Shown: in pieces, positions 11,758 through 23,807 of the stretch | Position numbering within the stretch: the first letter of the stretch is position 1 | Layout of the letters: every line of letters starts with the position of its first letter | Source: Gentiana macrophylla | Taxonomy: Eukaryota > Streptophyta > Magnoliopsida > Gentianales > Gentianaceae | Direction: 5' to 3' | Assembly (NCBI GenBank): GCA_026214975.1 | Contig: JAOBSW010000607.1 | Coordinates: 1 to 64,000 of the forward strand | DNA: 64,000 nt | Translations under genes and position numbers: made by a program | The notes under the pieces: generated by a model | The model's database searches: none | The model's input: the letters and a program-made list of their open reading frames with translations, nothing else | Told to the model about the DNA's origin: nothing

Positions 11758-13514
11758 TCGCGAAGGCGACGTCCTCGATCGTAGGATTGTCAAATGGCGC
11801 CAAATCACCACATTAATTGAATTTGAGACGCCCAATCATCCGGAATAGCAATCTTGTAGACATTGTTGTTAATCCGCTCCGGAACTTCAAAAGGTCCGTC
11901 TCCACGAGGATGTAACTTGGTCTTCCATTTGTTTGGGAAAACGGTCTTTGCGATAATGCAATGCACTCCAATCACCCGGTTCAAAGATAACTTCCTTGCG
12001 GCCCTTATTTGCTTGCTTCATGTACCGAGCCGTAGCGTTTCGACGACATTCCGCCGAGCTTGCGATGCAATTCTTTTACCAACTCGGCCTTTGCATCACC
12101 ATCCAAATCGACTTGCATACTGCGGGCAAAGAGCTAATGAGAAAGGGGTATCAGGATTGAACCCATAGACAATCTCAAAAGGTGTAAAACGAGTCGCGGA
12201 ATGTTTACAACGATTATAAGCAAACTCCACAAAAGGCAAACAATCCTCCCAATTTCGCAAATTCTTTTGAACAACAGTACGAAGCAATTGACCCAAAACA
12301 CGATTAACAACCTCGGTTTGACCATCCGTTTGGGGGTGATATGCCGAAGAAAATAATAATTGAGTACCCAAACGCTGCCATAAAACTCGCCAGAAATGAC
12401 TTATGAATTTCACATCACGGTCACTCACTATCGTACGAGGCACACCATGTAAACGAACAACTTCACGAAAGAATAAATCAGCTATATGAGATGCATCATG
12501 CGTTTTAGAACAAGCAATGAAATGCGCCATCTTTGAAAATCTATCAACCACGACAAAAACAGAATCATGACCACTCCTAGAACGAGGTAATCCCAAAACA
12601 AAATCCATCGACAAATCGGTCCAAGGGGCCGTGGGTATAGCAAGCGTGTACAAACCGTGAGGTGCGGACTTGGACTTAGCATGTTTGCACACAATACAAG
12701 AAGCACAAAAACGATTAACATCGACACGCATGTGAGGCCAATAAAAATGCGATTTAAGTATGTCTAGCGTTTTAGTGACACCAAAATGACCCATAAGACC
12801 TCCACCATGTGCTTCTCGAACAAGTAATTCACGTAAGGAACATTTGGGAATACACAAAGCATGCTCACGATATAAAATCCTCACTTCTATAAAATTTATC
12901 ATGGGCCGTGTCACTAGTGGTGGCAAATGGTTTAGCAAAGTCCGGATCCAAGGCGATAATTCCTTAATAAACTCAAAGCCAAGAAATTTAGTTTGCATCG
13001 TAGTGATCAAAGTGTATCTACGTGACAAAGCATCAGCTACCACATTATCTTGACCTTTTTTATACTTAATCACATAAGGAAAAGACTCAATAAACTCCAT
13101 CCAACGAACATGCCTTTTACTCAATTTACCTTGGCCCTTAAGGTATTTAAGTGATTCATGATCTGTGTGAATAATAAACTCCCTAGGTCTTAAATAGTGC
13201 TGCCATGTGTGAAGACACCGAACTAAAGCATATAATTCTTTATCATAAGTGGCATAATTTAGCTGAGGACCCTTAAGTTTTTCACTATAGTAAGCAATAG
13301 GCGACCTCCCGAATAAGCACTCCACCAACACCCACACCCAAGCATCACATTCTATCTCAAAAGCTTTATTAAAATCGTAAAGCAAGTATGGGGCTGAAAT
13401 TAAACGAGCTTTAAGAATTTCGAAAGACTCCCTTTGCTTAGGTCCCCAATGGAAAGGAACGTTCTTCTTGACCAATTCGTTCAGTGGGGCGGCGATGCCA
13501 CTAAAATCCCACAC
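11758..13514 (-). pseudogene. RNase H and integrase of the CRM-like element
   Basis: The 12096-13514 frame (472 codons) begins in the RT-RNase H connection and carries RNase H motifs ([16 protein letters not shown]). It then has the IN zinc-binding HHCC region ([20 protein letters not shown]) and the catalytic core with DDE residues in [16 protein letters not shown] and [12 protein letters not shown] inserts the cDNA into the genome. Downstream, 11821-12095 holds the IN C-terminus (ANKGRKEV, FEPGDW, DLAPFDNP) in shifted frames. No chromodomain is recognisable. Confidence 0.85.
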
Positions 13515-14471
13515 AAATCACCTATAGAAGCTTGCCAAGCCATGGAAACTACGAACTTCCGCGGCTGACTTTGGTTCAGGCCACTCCTTGACCGCTTTAA
13601 TCTTCTCTTGATCAACCTCAACACCCTGTGCACTCACAACAAAACCAAGAAACACGACTCTATCCATGCAAAAGTACACTTTTTAAGGTTAGCATACAAT
13701 CGAGCATCACGAAGTGTTTCTAAAACAAATTCTTAGGTGGCTAACATGTTCTTCTAAGTTATGGCTATAAATCAAGATATCATCGAAATAGACAACCACA
13801 AACTTACCAATAAAGTCCCTAAGTACTTCATTCATTAATCGCATAAACGTGCTATAGTGCATTTGTCAATCCAAAAGGCATAACCACCACTCATATAAAC
13901 CAAATTTAGTTTTAAACGCCGCTTTCCACTCATCACCCTCACGTATGCGCACTTGATGATAGCCACTTTTTAAATCGATTTTAGAAAAAAGTTGCGCCCC
14001 ACATAACTCATCTAGCATATCATTTAAATGGGGAATAGGATGACGATACCTGATTGTGATTTGGTTTATTGCGCGACGATCCCACGACATGCGCCAAGTT
14101 CCATCCTTCTTAGGCACCACAATGACCGGTACCGCACACGGGCTCATGGATTCTTGTATTTTGCCCTTTCGTAGCAGCTCCGTGACTTGCCGTTGGATCT
14201 CTTTTGTTTCCTCCGGGTTAGCCCGATAGGCTGGTCGGTTTGGTAATGCTGACCCCGGAATGAAATCAATTTGGTGCTCCACGCCTCTCAACGGCGGCAA
14301 ACCGCTGGGCTCTTCCTCGGGAAAGAGATCCGCAAAATCCTGCAACAATGTCTGCACCACACTAGGAAGAGAACTCATTACGTCAGAAGTAATCGTAAAA
14401 CAGGGGCAAGGAAAGGAATTCGGCCTCTTTATAAATAAAGAGGAGAGGTGTAGCGCCCTCTTCAACAGCAC
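13515..14471 (-). pseudogene. Reverse transcriptase of the CRM-like element
   Basis: Frame 13866-14471 holds the N-terminal RT: KGKIQESMSPCAVPVIVVPKK, then SKIDLKSGYHQVRI with one catalytic Asp. The frame breaks near 13866. The catalytic box follows in another frame near 13765-13800 as [11 protein letters not shown] (YFDD in place of the usual YxDD variants). RT copies the RNA to DNA. At least two frameshifts separate RT from RNase H. Confidence 0.85.
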
Positions 14472-15245
14472 GACGGATGTCGCCAGCCCCTATGTAGAAA
14501 GATCCTAGCACTCGCTCACCTTTATTCTTCACCGCTTTTTTTTCTCCCTCGGTGCTAATGGCGCCCTCCCTCACTTTCAACTTTTCGACTTTATTTGTCC
14601 CCTCATATGGTACTAAAGCGCCCTCCCTTACCTTTTCTTTTTCAACTTTTATTTTTCCCTTTATGCCGCAGCGTATAAGTGTTCGCATACCCATCATATA
14701 TCACTCTCCTATCAAATTGCCATGGTCGTCCCAAAAGAATATGCCCAACATGCATTGGCACGACATCACATAGAACCTCATCATCAAGTCGTCCAAGAGT
14801 GAAAGAAATCAAAGCCTGCTTCGTCACACTAATCTCGCCGACGTCGGTCAACCATTGTAGCTTATAAGGTTGAGGATGGGGTATTGTAGGCAATCCTACG
14901 CCAAACAAAACCAAAGACTAATGACGTTCGTACAACTCCCGGATCGATGATCATTAAACAAAGCTTTCCATTCACCAAGCAACGTGTATGAAAGATATTT
15001 TCACGTTGCAAGTTATCCTCCACCTTTACCACACTACTCAACGCCGCTTGAGCACAAATGCGGATTGATATATATCTCCACCCATTGGTTCCTCCGACAA
15101 TTATCAACATCATCATCTTCCTCATCCTCCACATCCGACCGACGACGATAATTCCGATCATCAATAGCCTCTCCAACCACCAAAATACGTCGCTTGGAAG
15201 GGCATTGAGAAGCAATGTGTCCCATACCATGACACTTATGACACC
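14472..15245 (-). pseudogene. Zinc knuckle and protease of the CRM-like element
   Basis: A gag CCHC zinc knuckle remnant (GHIASQCPSKR) lies near 15190-15225, followed by an acidic linker. The protease C-terminal half is clear at 14642-14914 (GHILLGRPWQFDRRVIYDG). The expected catalytic triplet region near 14930-14960 reads IIDPGV in place of D-S/T/G-G, so the active site looks altered. Three overlapping frames are needed to cover the stretch. Confidence 0.7.
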
Positions 15246-16288
15246 TTATTTCATGTGATGATTTGGAGGTGGTGGCGATCCTTTTCCGTTATCCTTTTCC
15301 CTCGGCCTAGGAGCTTCCCGTGGTGGGAATAACGTCTGTTTCGGTGCTGCTGGAGTAGATTTAATGATATCACCCTTGGGTTGGAAATTACGGTACCCCG
15401 AATTACTGCCAGACTGTTTGGAGTAAGCGGCTCTCTGTCGCTTAATTTGCTTTTCATGTGTCACAGCGGCATGCAACATACTATCAAGATTCCCACACTG
15501 TTGTATCTCCACGCGATTCGCAATTTCCAGTCGTAACCCCGTCAAGAAACGCTGCATAGTCATCTCCTCGTCTTCGTCAACCTGTGCCTTGGCCAAAAGG
15601 GTGACCAATTCTTGATAATATTCATCCACGGAACGCTCCCCTTGGTGAATAGTTTGCAATTTACGATCATCGTTTCGATAATACGAATGAGGAACAAACC
15701 GCCTCCTCATCTCTTCCTTCAATACTTGCCATGTCCCTATAGGCCTCGCACCATTTTTACCCCTCATGAAATTCGTCTGCGTTAACCATACCATTGCATA
15801 TCCCGTAAACTCAAGCTGCGCAAGTCTACACTTCTTCTCTTCCGAATAATTATTGCATGCAAAAATCTGCTCCAATTTCGACTCCCATTCAATGTACACA
15901 TCGGCGTCGACTGAACCGGAAAAGGATGGCAATTTCATTTTAATTTGCCGCATATTATTATCTACCAGGTCATCCTCAGGAATATCATCATTGTCGCCGG
16001 CGGCGACGGTACCTCTCTGTTACCTCCATCCTGTTGACACCATTGCCACCATTTCTATTACCACCATTACCAACGTGATCACCATGCCTATCATTACCAC
16101 CATTTCCTCTCAAAGAAACGCATCCAATCTGGGCGGTTATTCAAAGCCATGTCTCTCCGCATGTCGGCCATGTCCCGCCTAATGTCCTCTTGAAAGGTTT
16201 CAAGCTCATTCTGCACATCATGCTTAAGGCCATCGGCCATAATCTTGAACCGACCATCGGTCATACCTTCTTCACTATGCTTCGACAT
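15246..16288 (-). pseudogene. Gag of the CRM-like element
   Basis: The likely start is the ATG at 16286-16288 (MSKHSEEGMTDGRF), directly after a long A-tract in the sense strand. An N-terminal acidic/arginine helix region follows to about 16094. After a frameshift, the retrotransposon gag core runs 15953-15246: KLPSFSGSVDADVYIEWESK, FTGYAMVWL, EMRRRFVPHSYYR, FLTGLRLEIANRVE. It forms the capsid. The frameshift between the halves is the main defect. Confidence 0.8.
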
Positions 16289-16290
16289 GA

Positions 16291-16291
<1 letters not shown>

Positions 16292-16326
<35 letters not shown>

Positions 16327-16835
16327 TTGTTTTTTTCACCTCACAACGCTCGTGTTTGCACTCTCCCTCGTCTCTCAGTCGTAGGAGGTCCTTCGGCAAA
16401 CAAATCAGAATAACGAGCAACACGAGTACAGTTCAAGTACCACAACCTAGACTTAGACAACTAGGGTTTGGTTTGGAAGGTATGGGTAAGGAAACAAGGC
16501 TGTAATGTTTGGTTTTTTGTTTTTTTTTTTTTTTTTTTTTTTTTTTTTGGTGTGAATATGGACGATGCCAAGGGAACAAGAACAGGTAGGAATTTGTTTT
16601 TTTTTTTTTTTTTTTGATAATATGATAATATGCAATGAACACAAGAAAAATTGATGATGATCGAATGCCAAGAAACAAGCACAGAAAGATTTTTTTTTAT
16701 TTTTTTAAACTAATCGCAAAAATTGCAAATTAGGTAAATGATCAAAATTGGCGGCTAGGTCAACAATTTGGTAAATTGCGGCTGAGATAATCAAATTGCG
16801 GCTGTGTCCCTTTTTTTTTTTTTTTTTAGCGAGAG
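16292..16835 (-). repeat. A-tract-rich gag leader
   Basis: On the minus (sense) strand this leader holds five long A-tracts: about 33 nt at 16292-16325, about 36 at 16514-16548, 18 at 16597-16614, and others near 16690 and 16810-16827. The first lies immediately upstream of the gag ATG. Lysine-rich ORFs here are only translations of these tracts. Long homopolymers are also prone to length error. Confidence 0.75.
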
Positions 16836-17140
16836 ACAAATGACAAAGAATGATTAATCACAAGAAGCAACAGAGAATTAATCACAAGAACAGCAACAAT
16901 GAATCAAATCGCAAGTTGCAGGGTCGAAATTATTATTTTTTTTTGGTTTAATGATGATGAACGAGACACAAGAACGAGGATTGATCTGGCGATGAATGAT
17001 TGCTTTCAAGCGAGAAAAAAAAATCGAAACAAGAATAGCAAGATCTCAATATTTTTGTAGATATGCGATGAACACAAAGAAAACGAACAAGAAGCAAGAA
17101 AAAAATTAACTAAACGGGGATATTTGATACCTCGGTCTTT

Positions 17141-17152
17141 GGCTCGATACCA
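17141..17152 (-). other. PBS of the CRM-like element (initiator tRNA-Met type)
   Basis: On the minus strand TGGTATCGAGCC lies two bases after the 5' LTR end. It matches the usual initiator tRNA-Met site TGGTATCAGAGC except for one missing base. Initiator Met priming is common in plant chromoviruses. Confidence 0.75.
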
Positions 17153-17154
17153 AC

Positions 17155-17838
17155 CGATGCGGATACGGTTCCAGAAACGACTCAAGGGATCAATGGTGAG
17201 CTATGGAAACCTAAACCTAGTGTCCTCGACCAGGCTAAGGCCAAGAATAAACAACGCGTGCTCAAAACGCCGATTCGTTCTTGAAGGATGTAATCTCTAC
17301 GACAAAGAGACTACTCACTCGCAAGTGATTGTGTTTTAATCGATCCATGATTAAAAGCGGCAAGAAGAGAAAACTCTCAACTCAAATAAAAGATTAAACT
17401 CGAAAATTGTATTCTGATTTATTATCATAGTAGCTTGCCTTTATATAGGCTACAAATAAAAAGACTAGTTGTCTCCAAAACAATGTGGGAGAAGGAAAAT
17501 AAATAAAAACAAGATAATTACCTAACTAAAAAATCCAAAAATAGAAATAATAAATAAGTCCAAAAATAGTCCTAAAGGTGGCGCCACTTTTGATGCATAT
17601 TTATCCAAATCCATCGTTGTTGTCCCCCGATCCGGTAGCGTAGATGACGCATCTTAACGGTTGTTCTTCCTCCGGCTTGGGCTGTCCATGCTCAACATAA
17701 GTATCAATAATCAAATTATCCAAAGCCTCTCGCATCCTTCTCCTTTGCAACCTCGTCATAGGTCCATCTCGAATTACCAAATGATCTATCGGTTGCATCG
17801 GGGCCAACGGGTCGGGAACCTCATTCGCAATCGTATCA
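17155..17838 (-). repeat. 5' LTR (right) of the CRM-like element
   Basis: It has the same length as the left LTR. Its first base has changed (CGATGCGG in place of TGATGCGG), so the canonical TG end is lost on this copy. It carries the readable LTR-encoded tail frame 17601-17807. In this orientation it is the promoter copy. Confidence 0.95.
17438..17448 (-). promoter_or_regulatory. TATA box of the CRM-like 5' LTR
   Basis: The minus-strand sequence CCTATATAAAGG is the only TATA-like site in this LTR and lies at a plausible U3/R position. The left LTR has the same box. Confidence 0.6.
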
Positions 17839-18040
17839 GAAAGGGGACGTCGAAGTAGCCAGGAATTGTAGTTTGGTCACAATTAAAGGGAAAGGAGTTG
17901 GACAAGTACTGGTTGAGGAATTAATACCTGAGGAAGAGGAGGATCGAAGCTGGATTTCAGTCGATCCGACAGAGGAGATCCGTGTCTGGAAAGAAGAGGA
18001 GGGCCAAGGGGTCCAGATCGGGAAGTGGTTGTCACACCCC
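17839..18040 (+). pseudogene. Tat protease-RT linker fragment between two insertions
   Basis: This 202-bp island of Tat coding sequence begins with the duplicated GAAAG and ends with the duplicated ACCCC. It reads GDVEVARNCSLVTIKG and then an acidic stretch (EELIPEEEEDRSWISVDP). It joins in frame to the protease on the left (HEVK, then GDVEV) and to the RT start on the right (KWLSHP, then DMKSLV). It shows that both insertions hit one continuous ORF. Confidence 0.9.
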
Positions 18041-19853
18041 TGTTAGTAATATCATCCGCAACGGAAGCGATTTTAGGATCTAGATCTATAAAATACACGT
18101 AATAAAATAACTAGATCTATATCTACAAGGGGGTTGTAGATCATACCTCTTGGATCTCAAAATCCAAGTTGAAGAACCGCAATAGGAAGATTGCAAGTAG
18201 ATGTGAAGAGCACCACGATCTTCCGTACGTGTGATCCAAGCAACTCCCGGTGGAAGGAAATTCTCGACTCGAACCCTTCCGATATGCTACCCGGAAAAAT
18301 CTCCCCTTGGCCGAAATTTTCCTTCTCCTCTCTAAGAGGTGAATTTCGAATTTTATTGTGTTGTTTAAGGCTTGGGAGAACTCTTTTTATATAGGAGAGT
18401 AAAACTTAGCCTCCAAAGATTTTATTTTGCAAATAAATAATCCAATAAATAAAAGATAATTCTATAATATTCTAGAACAAATCCAGAATAATATTTATCT
18501 TTATTTCTTACCATAAATATTTATCCAATAAATATTTTATGCACATGTCTTATTAATACACAAGAAAACAATTTCTTGTTTCCCAAAATAAGCCATGGGG
18601 CGAAAATACCACATATTGACCTAGTCAATATTAATTTTGCCATTACACAATAATTGGGCCAAGATTATGGAAAATCTCTTTTCCACATATTTAATTATTT
18701 AGCCCAACTAATTTAATAGTCCATTAAACAATTAATTCACATATCGTTTTAATAAAGTCCAACAAGAACTAAATTAATATTATTAGGATTCGACGTCCGA
18801 GAATAGCTATGCTATATTAGGAGGCACGTCGGGGACCATGGACTAATAATCAGCGGCTCCGATAAATCAAATAAATAATTATCTTACGAACATAATAATT
18901 ATATTCGATAAATCAATCACAGGAATATGCCACCATAATCCTATGACTGCACTCCTCCGATTATAAGATTATATTTATCTCCTCACGAGAATAATAATAA
19001 GCGTCAATTGATATAATCATTACATATGGATTAATCCTCCATAGACTATTCATTCTAAATTGGGAAGTTACCGTTAACCCTTTCTAGAACCTCTTATCCT
19101 TACTTACCATTAACCCCCTAGTGATCAATTAATTCATACAACTCACTGGTAGCTAATCAGTGTAATATGAACTCCATGGATCGATCAGTTTCTAGGATTA
19201 ACAAATAAGGGAACCGTCCATCTACTTCCATAAATGGAAGGAATGGATTCCGTATCTATGATAACACAGACTACTCACTCAATCCAGTACAATGCCAAGA
19301 TGGGGTAATTCAGACCACGGACTCAGTGTAATCCTTAACCGTCAAGTCAAACTTCATACTGATTCAAGCAGTTGACTGTGATCACCTCAGGATTAAGATA
19401 TATCCATAAATATGATCATCGATTGATTCGATAAGACTTCTTGATTACGGAATTATATCATGAACTCTAATCAAATCGGTCCAGCCCTATATGATATATC
19501 TATCATATATAAATGCCCCACTAGGTTCTCTTAACCGAAAGTCCGGATAAGACATTCACACCTATTGTGTTCGGGGCGCATTAACAGCACGTTAAAGGAG
19601 AGACCCGATACTCTCGATTAACTTCACTACGGGCTAACTGTATTTTAAGTACATCTTCACTAACTCAATCCTCCCGTGTATATCCCATACACTGAGTTAA
19701 GTGATTACATAAACGATATACTTTAGGGTTTTATGTAGTGTAAATACTATTGTCACATCGGTGAATATGAGAATAATAAATATGAATAATAATGTCAATT
19801 CATTTATTATATAAAACAATTACAAAATTGTCTTTCGGGCATAACACCTAACA
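18041..19853 (-). repeat. 3' LTR (left) of the non-coding Copia-like element
   Basis: It aligns with 25374-27204 over its full length with few differences, mostly short blocks near 18290-18370, 18810 and 19487. A CTCTTTTTATATAGG (TATA) box lies near 18385 on the minus strand. No coding frame is seen. Confidence 0.95.
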
Positions 19854-19864
19854 ATCTCCCACTT
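19854..19864 (-). other. PPT of the non-coding Copia-like element
   Basis: Minus-strand AAGTGGGAGAT abuts the 3' LTR start TGTTAGG. This form of PPT is common in plant Copia elements. Confidence 0.8.
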
Positions 19865-22796
19865 GCACGAAAGCATGTGATTAATTGTTTTAGAGCACAC
19901 CCTATTATTTAAAATACAGCAAACTATCACTCCCACTTGCTCTAAAGCAATGGAGACCCATCCTGTATTCTAGTACCCATTAAGCATATCATAACCATTG
20001 TAAATGACAAAATACACTCTGAGTGTGCCGTCGTAGGATAAGTCAGTGACTCGGGTGTACCTACATCTAAATGTCATGGGTCTTAATGATTATTCAGGGT
20101 TGTCGGCTCGAGACGATCAGTAGAATCAAGCGTTACCGGTCCATCTAATCATATGGTATCGAGTAAACATCGAGCCCGAGATCGACTTAACGATCATCCT
20201 CAATCGACTTAAAGTCAAAATCGATTGTATCACACATATCCAAGTTCACACATGAATATGTCCGCATATTGTTCCTCGTTCTCTCAAGATACTAAAGGAC
20301 ATACTAAACTTGCTTTGTTAACCGCCGAATCTAAGATTCGATCAAAGTTGACGTTCAATAACGACCATCTCTTACTAGAAAGAGAATCTATCCCATTTCT
20401 CTTGATCCGAGGATTTGAGAGTCATTCCCGAGGCATAGGGTAGAACTTCCTCGTTGAATCTGCATACACGGATGCATCATCTTAACTAATAAGATGGATG
20501 GGAAACCAAGTGGATCGATTCTAATGAATTCGACCGAGTCAAACTCTTGAGAATGTTGTCCGAATCTCATTGCAGCGAGAATTGTGGCATTGTCGATTTC
20601 GACTTGAGATAACACACCCATGTTGATTCCAACTAGTGCGGTGTTATCCTTCACAAACACTAATATATGTATGTATATATTCACTCTTGTACTAAAATTG
20701 ATATTCGATCTACAAAAGACTTATCAATATTCGGTCAAATCCACATATTGTAGAAATATATGACTTCCAAAGTGACCGAGAGGCTTGCTTTTTATCCATA
20801 AAGGACATAAGCCTTGTGACAGTCATCCGTCATAAGTTCATAAGGCAATACCCTTCCTCGTTCGAATGAATCCAGACTCCGTTTGTTTGGCAAGAAAGTC
20901 TCGAGGAATCACCCCTATTTTTCTCGCTTTTGAACGAAATCATGCAATACTAAGTGGTAAGAGAGTTCAAGGTCCGATTAACTCTCTACTTCTTCGGGAA
21001 TTACCCTAGACCACTCAATCTTTGCTCAAAGATAAACTTTCCCATTCATTCTACTCTTTCCGTGTAGATCCAATTACTCCCACTTGGGCCTGAGATGCTC
21101 GGTGGTTCTACAAGAGCATGAATGTAATCTGGAGTACCGAACTCCATTCACTGGGTTATGGCTATTAAACCAACCTCTATTATCGAGAATCTATCGCTCA
21201 CAAAAGAGCCATAGGTCATCAATCGATCCTCAGACTACAAAGTCCGCAGAAACCGTAATGGGTAATGGATAAACCATACTCCCAATACTTACTGGGTGGA
21301 TCGAAAGTCTGATCTAGTTTAGTAGTATTTAGTGTTATCACCAACAACCGATGTTGGATGTGGTCTGATTTTAATCAGTTAGTAACTACCTTGAGTAAAC
21401 GTACTTCAAGGTTCAAGGTTTTGCTGTTCATGGACTCTATTAGAAAGGATGCAACAGTATAACTATCCCTTCCCGATTTCAAGAATCCTATGTCTAACCT
21501 TTATACTCAATAGGTTAAAAGATATATCACGAATGGTCATTGACCGAACGTATGCGTGAAATTCCCAGTCTTACCTTCAAGCACCGTGTGCTAAATGCTT
21601 ATATTTACGGGAGTGGGGTGAACCGAATCCACACCTCATCCGTAAATTCAAAAGCATATTCTAGGTAGACTTCTCGGTCTTACATGTCAATGTAAACCGT
21701 TATTTCGCTTACAATATCTTTATTGAGTTAAGCAGTGTATTGTAGCACATCTAAAACTATATAAGGCAATTTTAACGGTTTCTCACTTAGTGAGAACATG
21801 TCACAATGAGGTAGGCTGAGCATCAGTCTCGAGGACTATGAATGGCCTATTCCCAGTATAGAATACTCTATCTCTGTTGAAAACAGAGAAACCTCAAAAT
21901 ATTGTGGATAAACTTTCCGGAGTGTTTGAATAGTTATCAGACAAGAAGTCACTACTCGGAATCTCCTACTAGCTCGTATCTTTAATCAGATCCCGAAAGT
22001 CGTCATGAACAAGCTATGTTACTTCTTTATAACCATTATCCTTTCCTGATTGAAAGGAAACTTAGTAATCGAACCTTTGAGACAATATAACCAGACTGGG
22101 AGAAAGGAATCACCCTGAGCCAGTCTTCAGGTCTTGTCTTTTAGGGACTATGCACTAACTATGGAATATGAAGAAGCGTTTATCTAAATATAGAAACCAA
22201 TTGCTTTTAGATTCTTAAGATGTGTTTTATATACATATTTCAAGCGATTCTAAGTGGTTTTGACTTTATCAAACAAAAGTCCGAGTCTTGGATTCGTACT
22301 ACAAATGGTATATTCACTTTCTATACGACAAACAAATTATCGAATATAAGGTAAATCCATTCGTTCAATAATCTTAAGCAGAAAATAATTTTTCCGCGAT
22401 ATCCAAGGATTGAATCCGAGATTCATTTCCTTATATCACTCCCACTATTCTAGCTAAAATTAATTGCCCGTTGTTTACTCCTTTAATCGTTAAATGCTGC
22501 TGCTACCTTGTTACGCCAAAGAACTTAGCTCGAGAAAATCGCCAAGGATTCATAGGTAGGTGATCCAAAATCACCGTCCTTATCCAATGATTTTCGATTT
22601 AATTAATTTTCGGTTCGACCTTAAAATTTTCTCGGTTTAGATGACTAACACTTTTAGACATATTCTCCCATTCTTGACTTTCCGTGAATGGAAAGCGATC
22701 TTGAACCAATGTTCGTTTAAGTAGACACTACTCTTGAACCGTGGGGTGTCTATATCGAGTGTTACTTGTCGGGACTTCTCGGATTTTCTAATATAC

Positions 22797-23200
22797 CAGA
22801 AAAAACAACAAATCATAACATTAAAGATCCCACTAGTTTTTCGGTTCCAAATACCGTCTAACGAGCAATGCTTTATTTTTTATGAATTTCCGATTTTTTC
22901 GATTAGAAAATCTTTCGTACATAGTTCCAATGTTTCCAGAAAAACAACAAATCATAGAACTCCCACTAGTTCATCGATTCCAAATATCGTCCAACTAGCA
23001 ACATTTCATGACTTTCCAGTTTTTCAATTAGAACGGTTACGTGTGTAGTCGGTTACACTTTTCTAATGTTCTAGAAAAACAACAAATCATAAAGCTCCCA
23101 CTAGTTCATCGATTCCAAATATCGTCCAACTAGTAACACTTCATGATTTTCCAATTTTTCAATTAGAAAATTACTCGTGTAATTACTACACACTCAAAAT
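22797..23200. repeat. Three tandem units of about 136 bp
   Basis: Units share ACAACAAATCAT starting at 22806, 22944 and 23079 (spacings 138 and 135), followed by CCCACTAGTT, CGATTCCAAATA and CGTC at matching offsets. The last two units are closer to each other than to the first. The repeat is confined to the interior of the non-coding element. Confidence 0.85.
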
Positions 23201-23566
23201 TCACTAGAAGAATTTCAAAGTCCGAAATCACCTTTGATCAAACTAAGTTTGTCTTCCGTTTGACACAGATGACACTAGTGACATACCTATATATCACTCT
23301 GGTTTTTATAAGGCTTAAGAGAAAATATCTCTTTGAAAAATAATTGCATTATCGATTAACTAGTTCAACGTCCTAGTTACTTTCCACTTTTTAACGAAGT
23401 CAATACTAGTCAATTATAAATTTTAAGCAATTTAGTAAGGGATATAATGCTGTAAATAAAATGACATATATTAATTCAAGTTTAACACTACTATATAAGT
23501 TTATTTTAGGAATTGTAAACTAAAATTAAGTCTACTCTACCATTCCAAGGTTTTAACCTCGCATCT

Positions 23567-23807
23567 CAGTGCCGCCTTAGGGTAGGTCAAAGAGATGACG
23601 GTTAAATCGAGACAATCTCATCAATGAATAACTTGTGAGAATCGAACATCCCACGAGAATCGAACATCCCTTTATTCATTGACTACCTTCCTTTTTTAGC
23701 CTAGATATTGTCAAAAATATACTTCATGAGTGTGGCATACTATATCGGATCTCTTAGGTACGCCCCGAGTATGCCGTCTTAGGATAGGTCAGTGACCCGA
23801 CAAGTAC
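23567..23807. repeat. Dispersed GTGCCGTCTTAGGATAGGTC motif
   Basis: Variants of a roughly 30-bp word (TGCCGTC, then TTAGGATAGGTCAGTGACCC) lie at 23567-23600 and 23766-23807, and a third at 20021-20060, near the opposite end of the interior. They are not tandem and share no flanks, so they may be remains of an older internal duplication. Confidence 0.7.

Larger units (their letters stand above)
11062..17838 (-). mobile_element. CRM-like Ty3/Gypsy element (complete structure, dead ORFs)
   Basis: Two 684-bp LTRs bound it, with TSD GAAAG on both sides (11057-11061 and 17839-17843). On the minus strand: PBS for initiator tRNA-Met, gag, zinc knuckle, protease, RT, RNase H, IN, PPT. The gag sequence, the lack of a classical chromodomain and an IN tail that runs into the 3' LTR point to the CRM (centromeric) clade of chromoviruses. 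That assignment is inference from remembered family features. About ten differences between the LTRs suggest a fairly recent insertion. Several frameshifts disable it. Confidence 0.85.

Noticed and set aside
16433..16682. Lysine-rich small proteins on the minus strand
   Set aside because: They are translations of long A-tracts in three frames, not genes.
20388..20684. 98-codon ORF inside the non-coding Copia-like element
   Set aside because: No similarity to gag or pol motifs, and the length is within chance for this interior.
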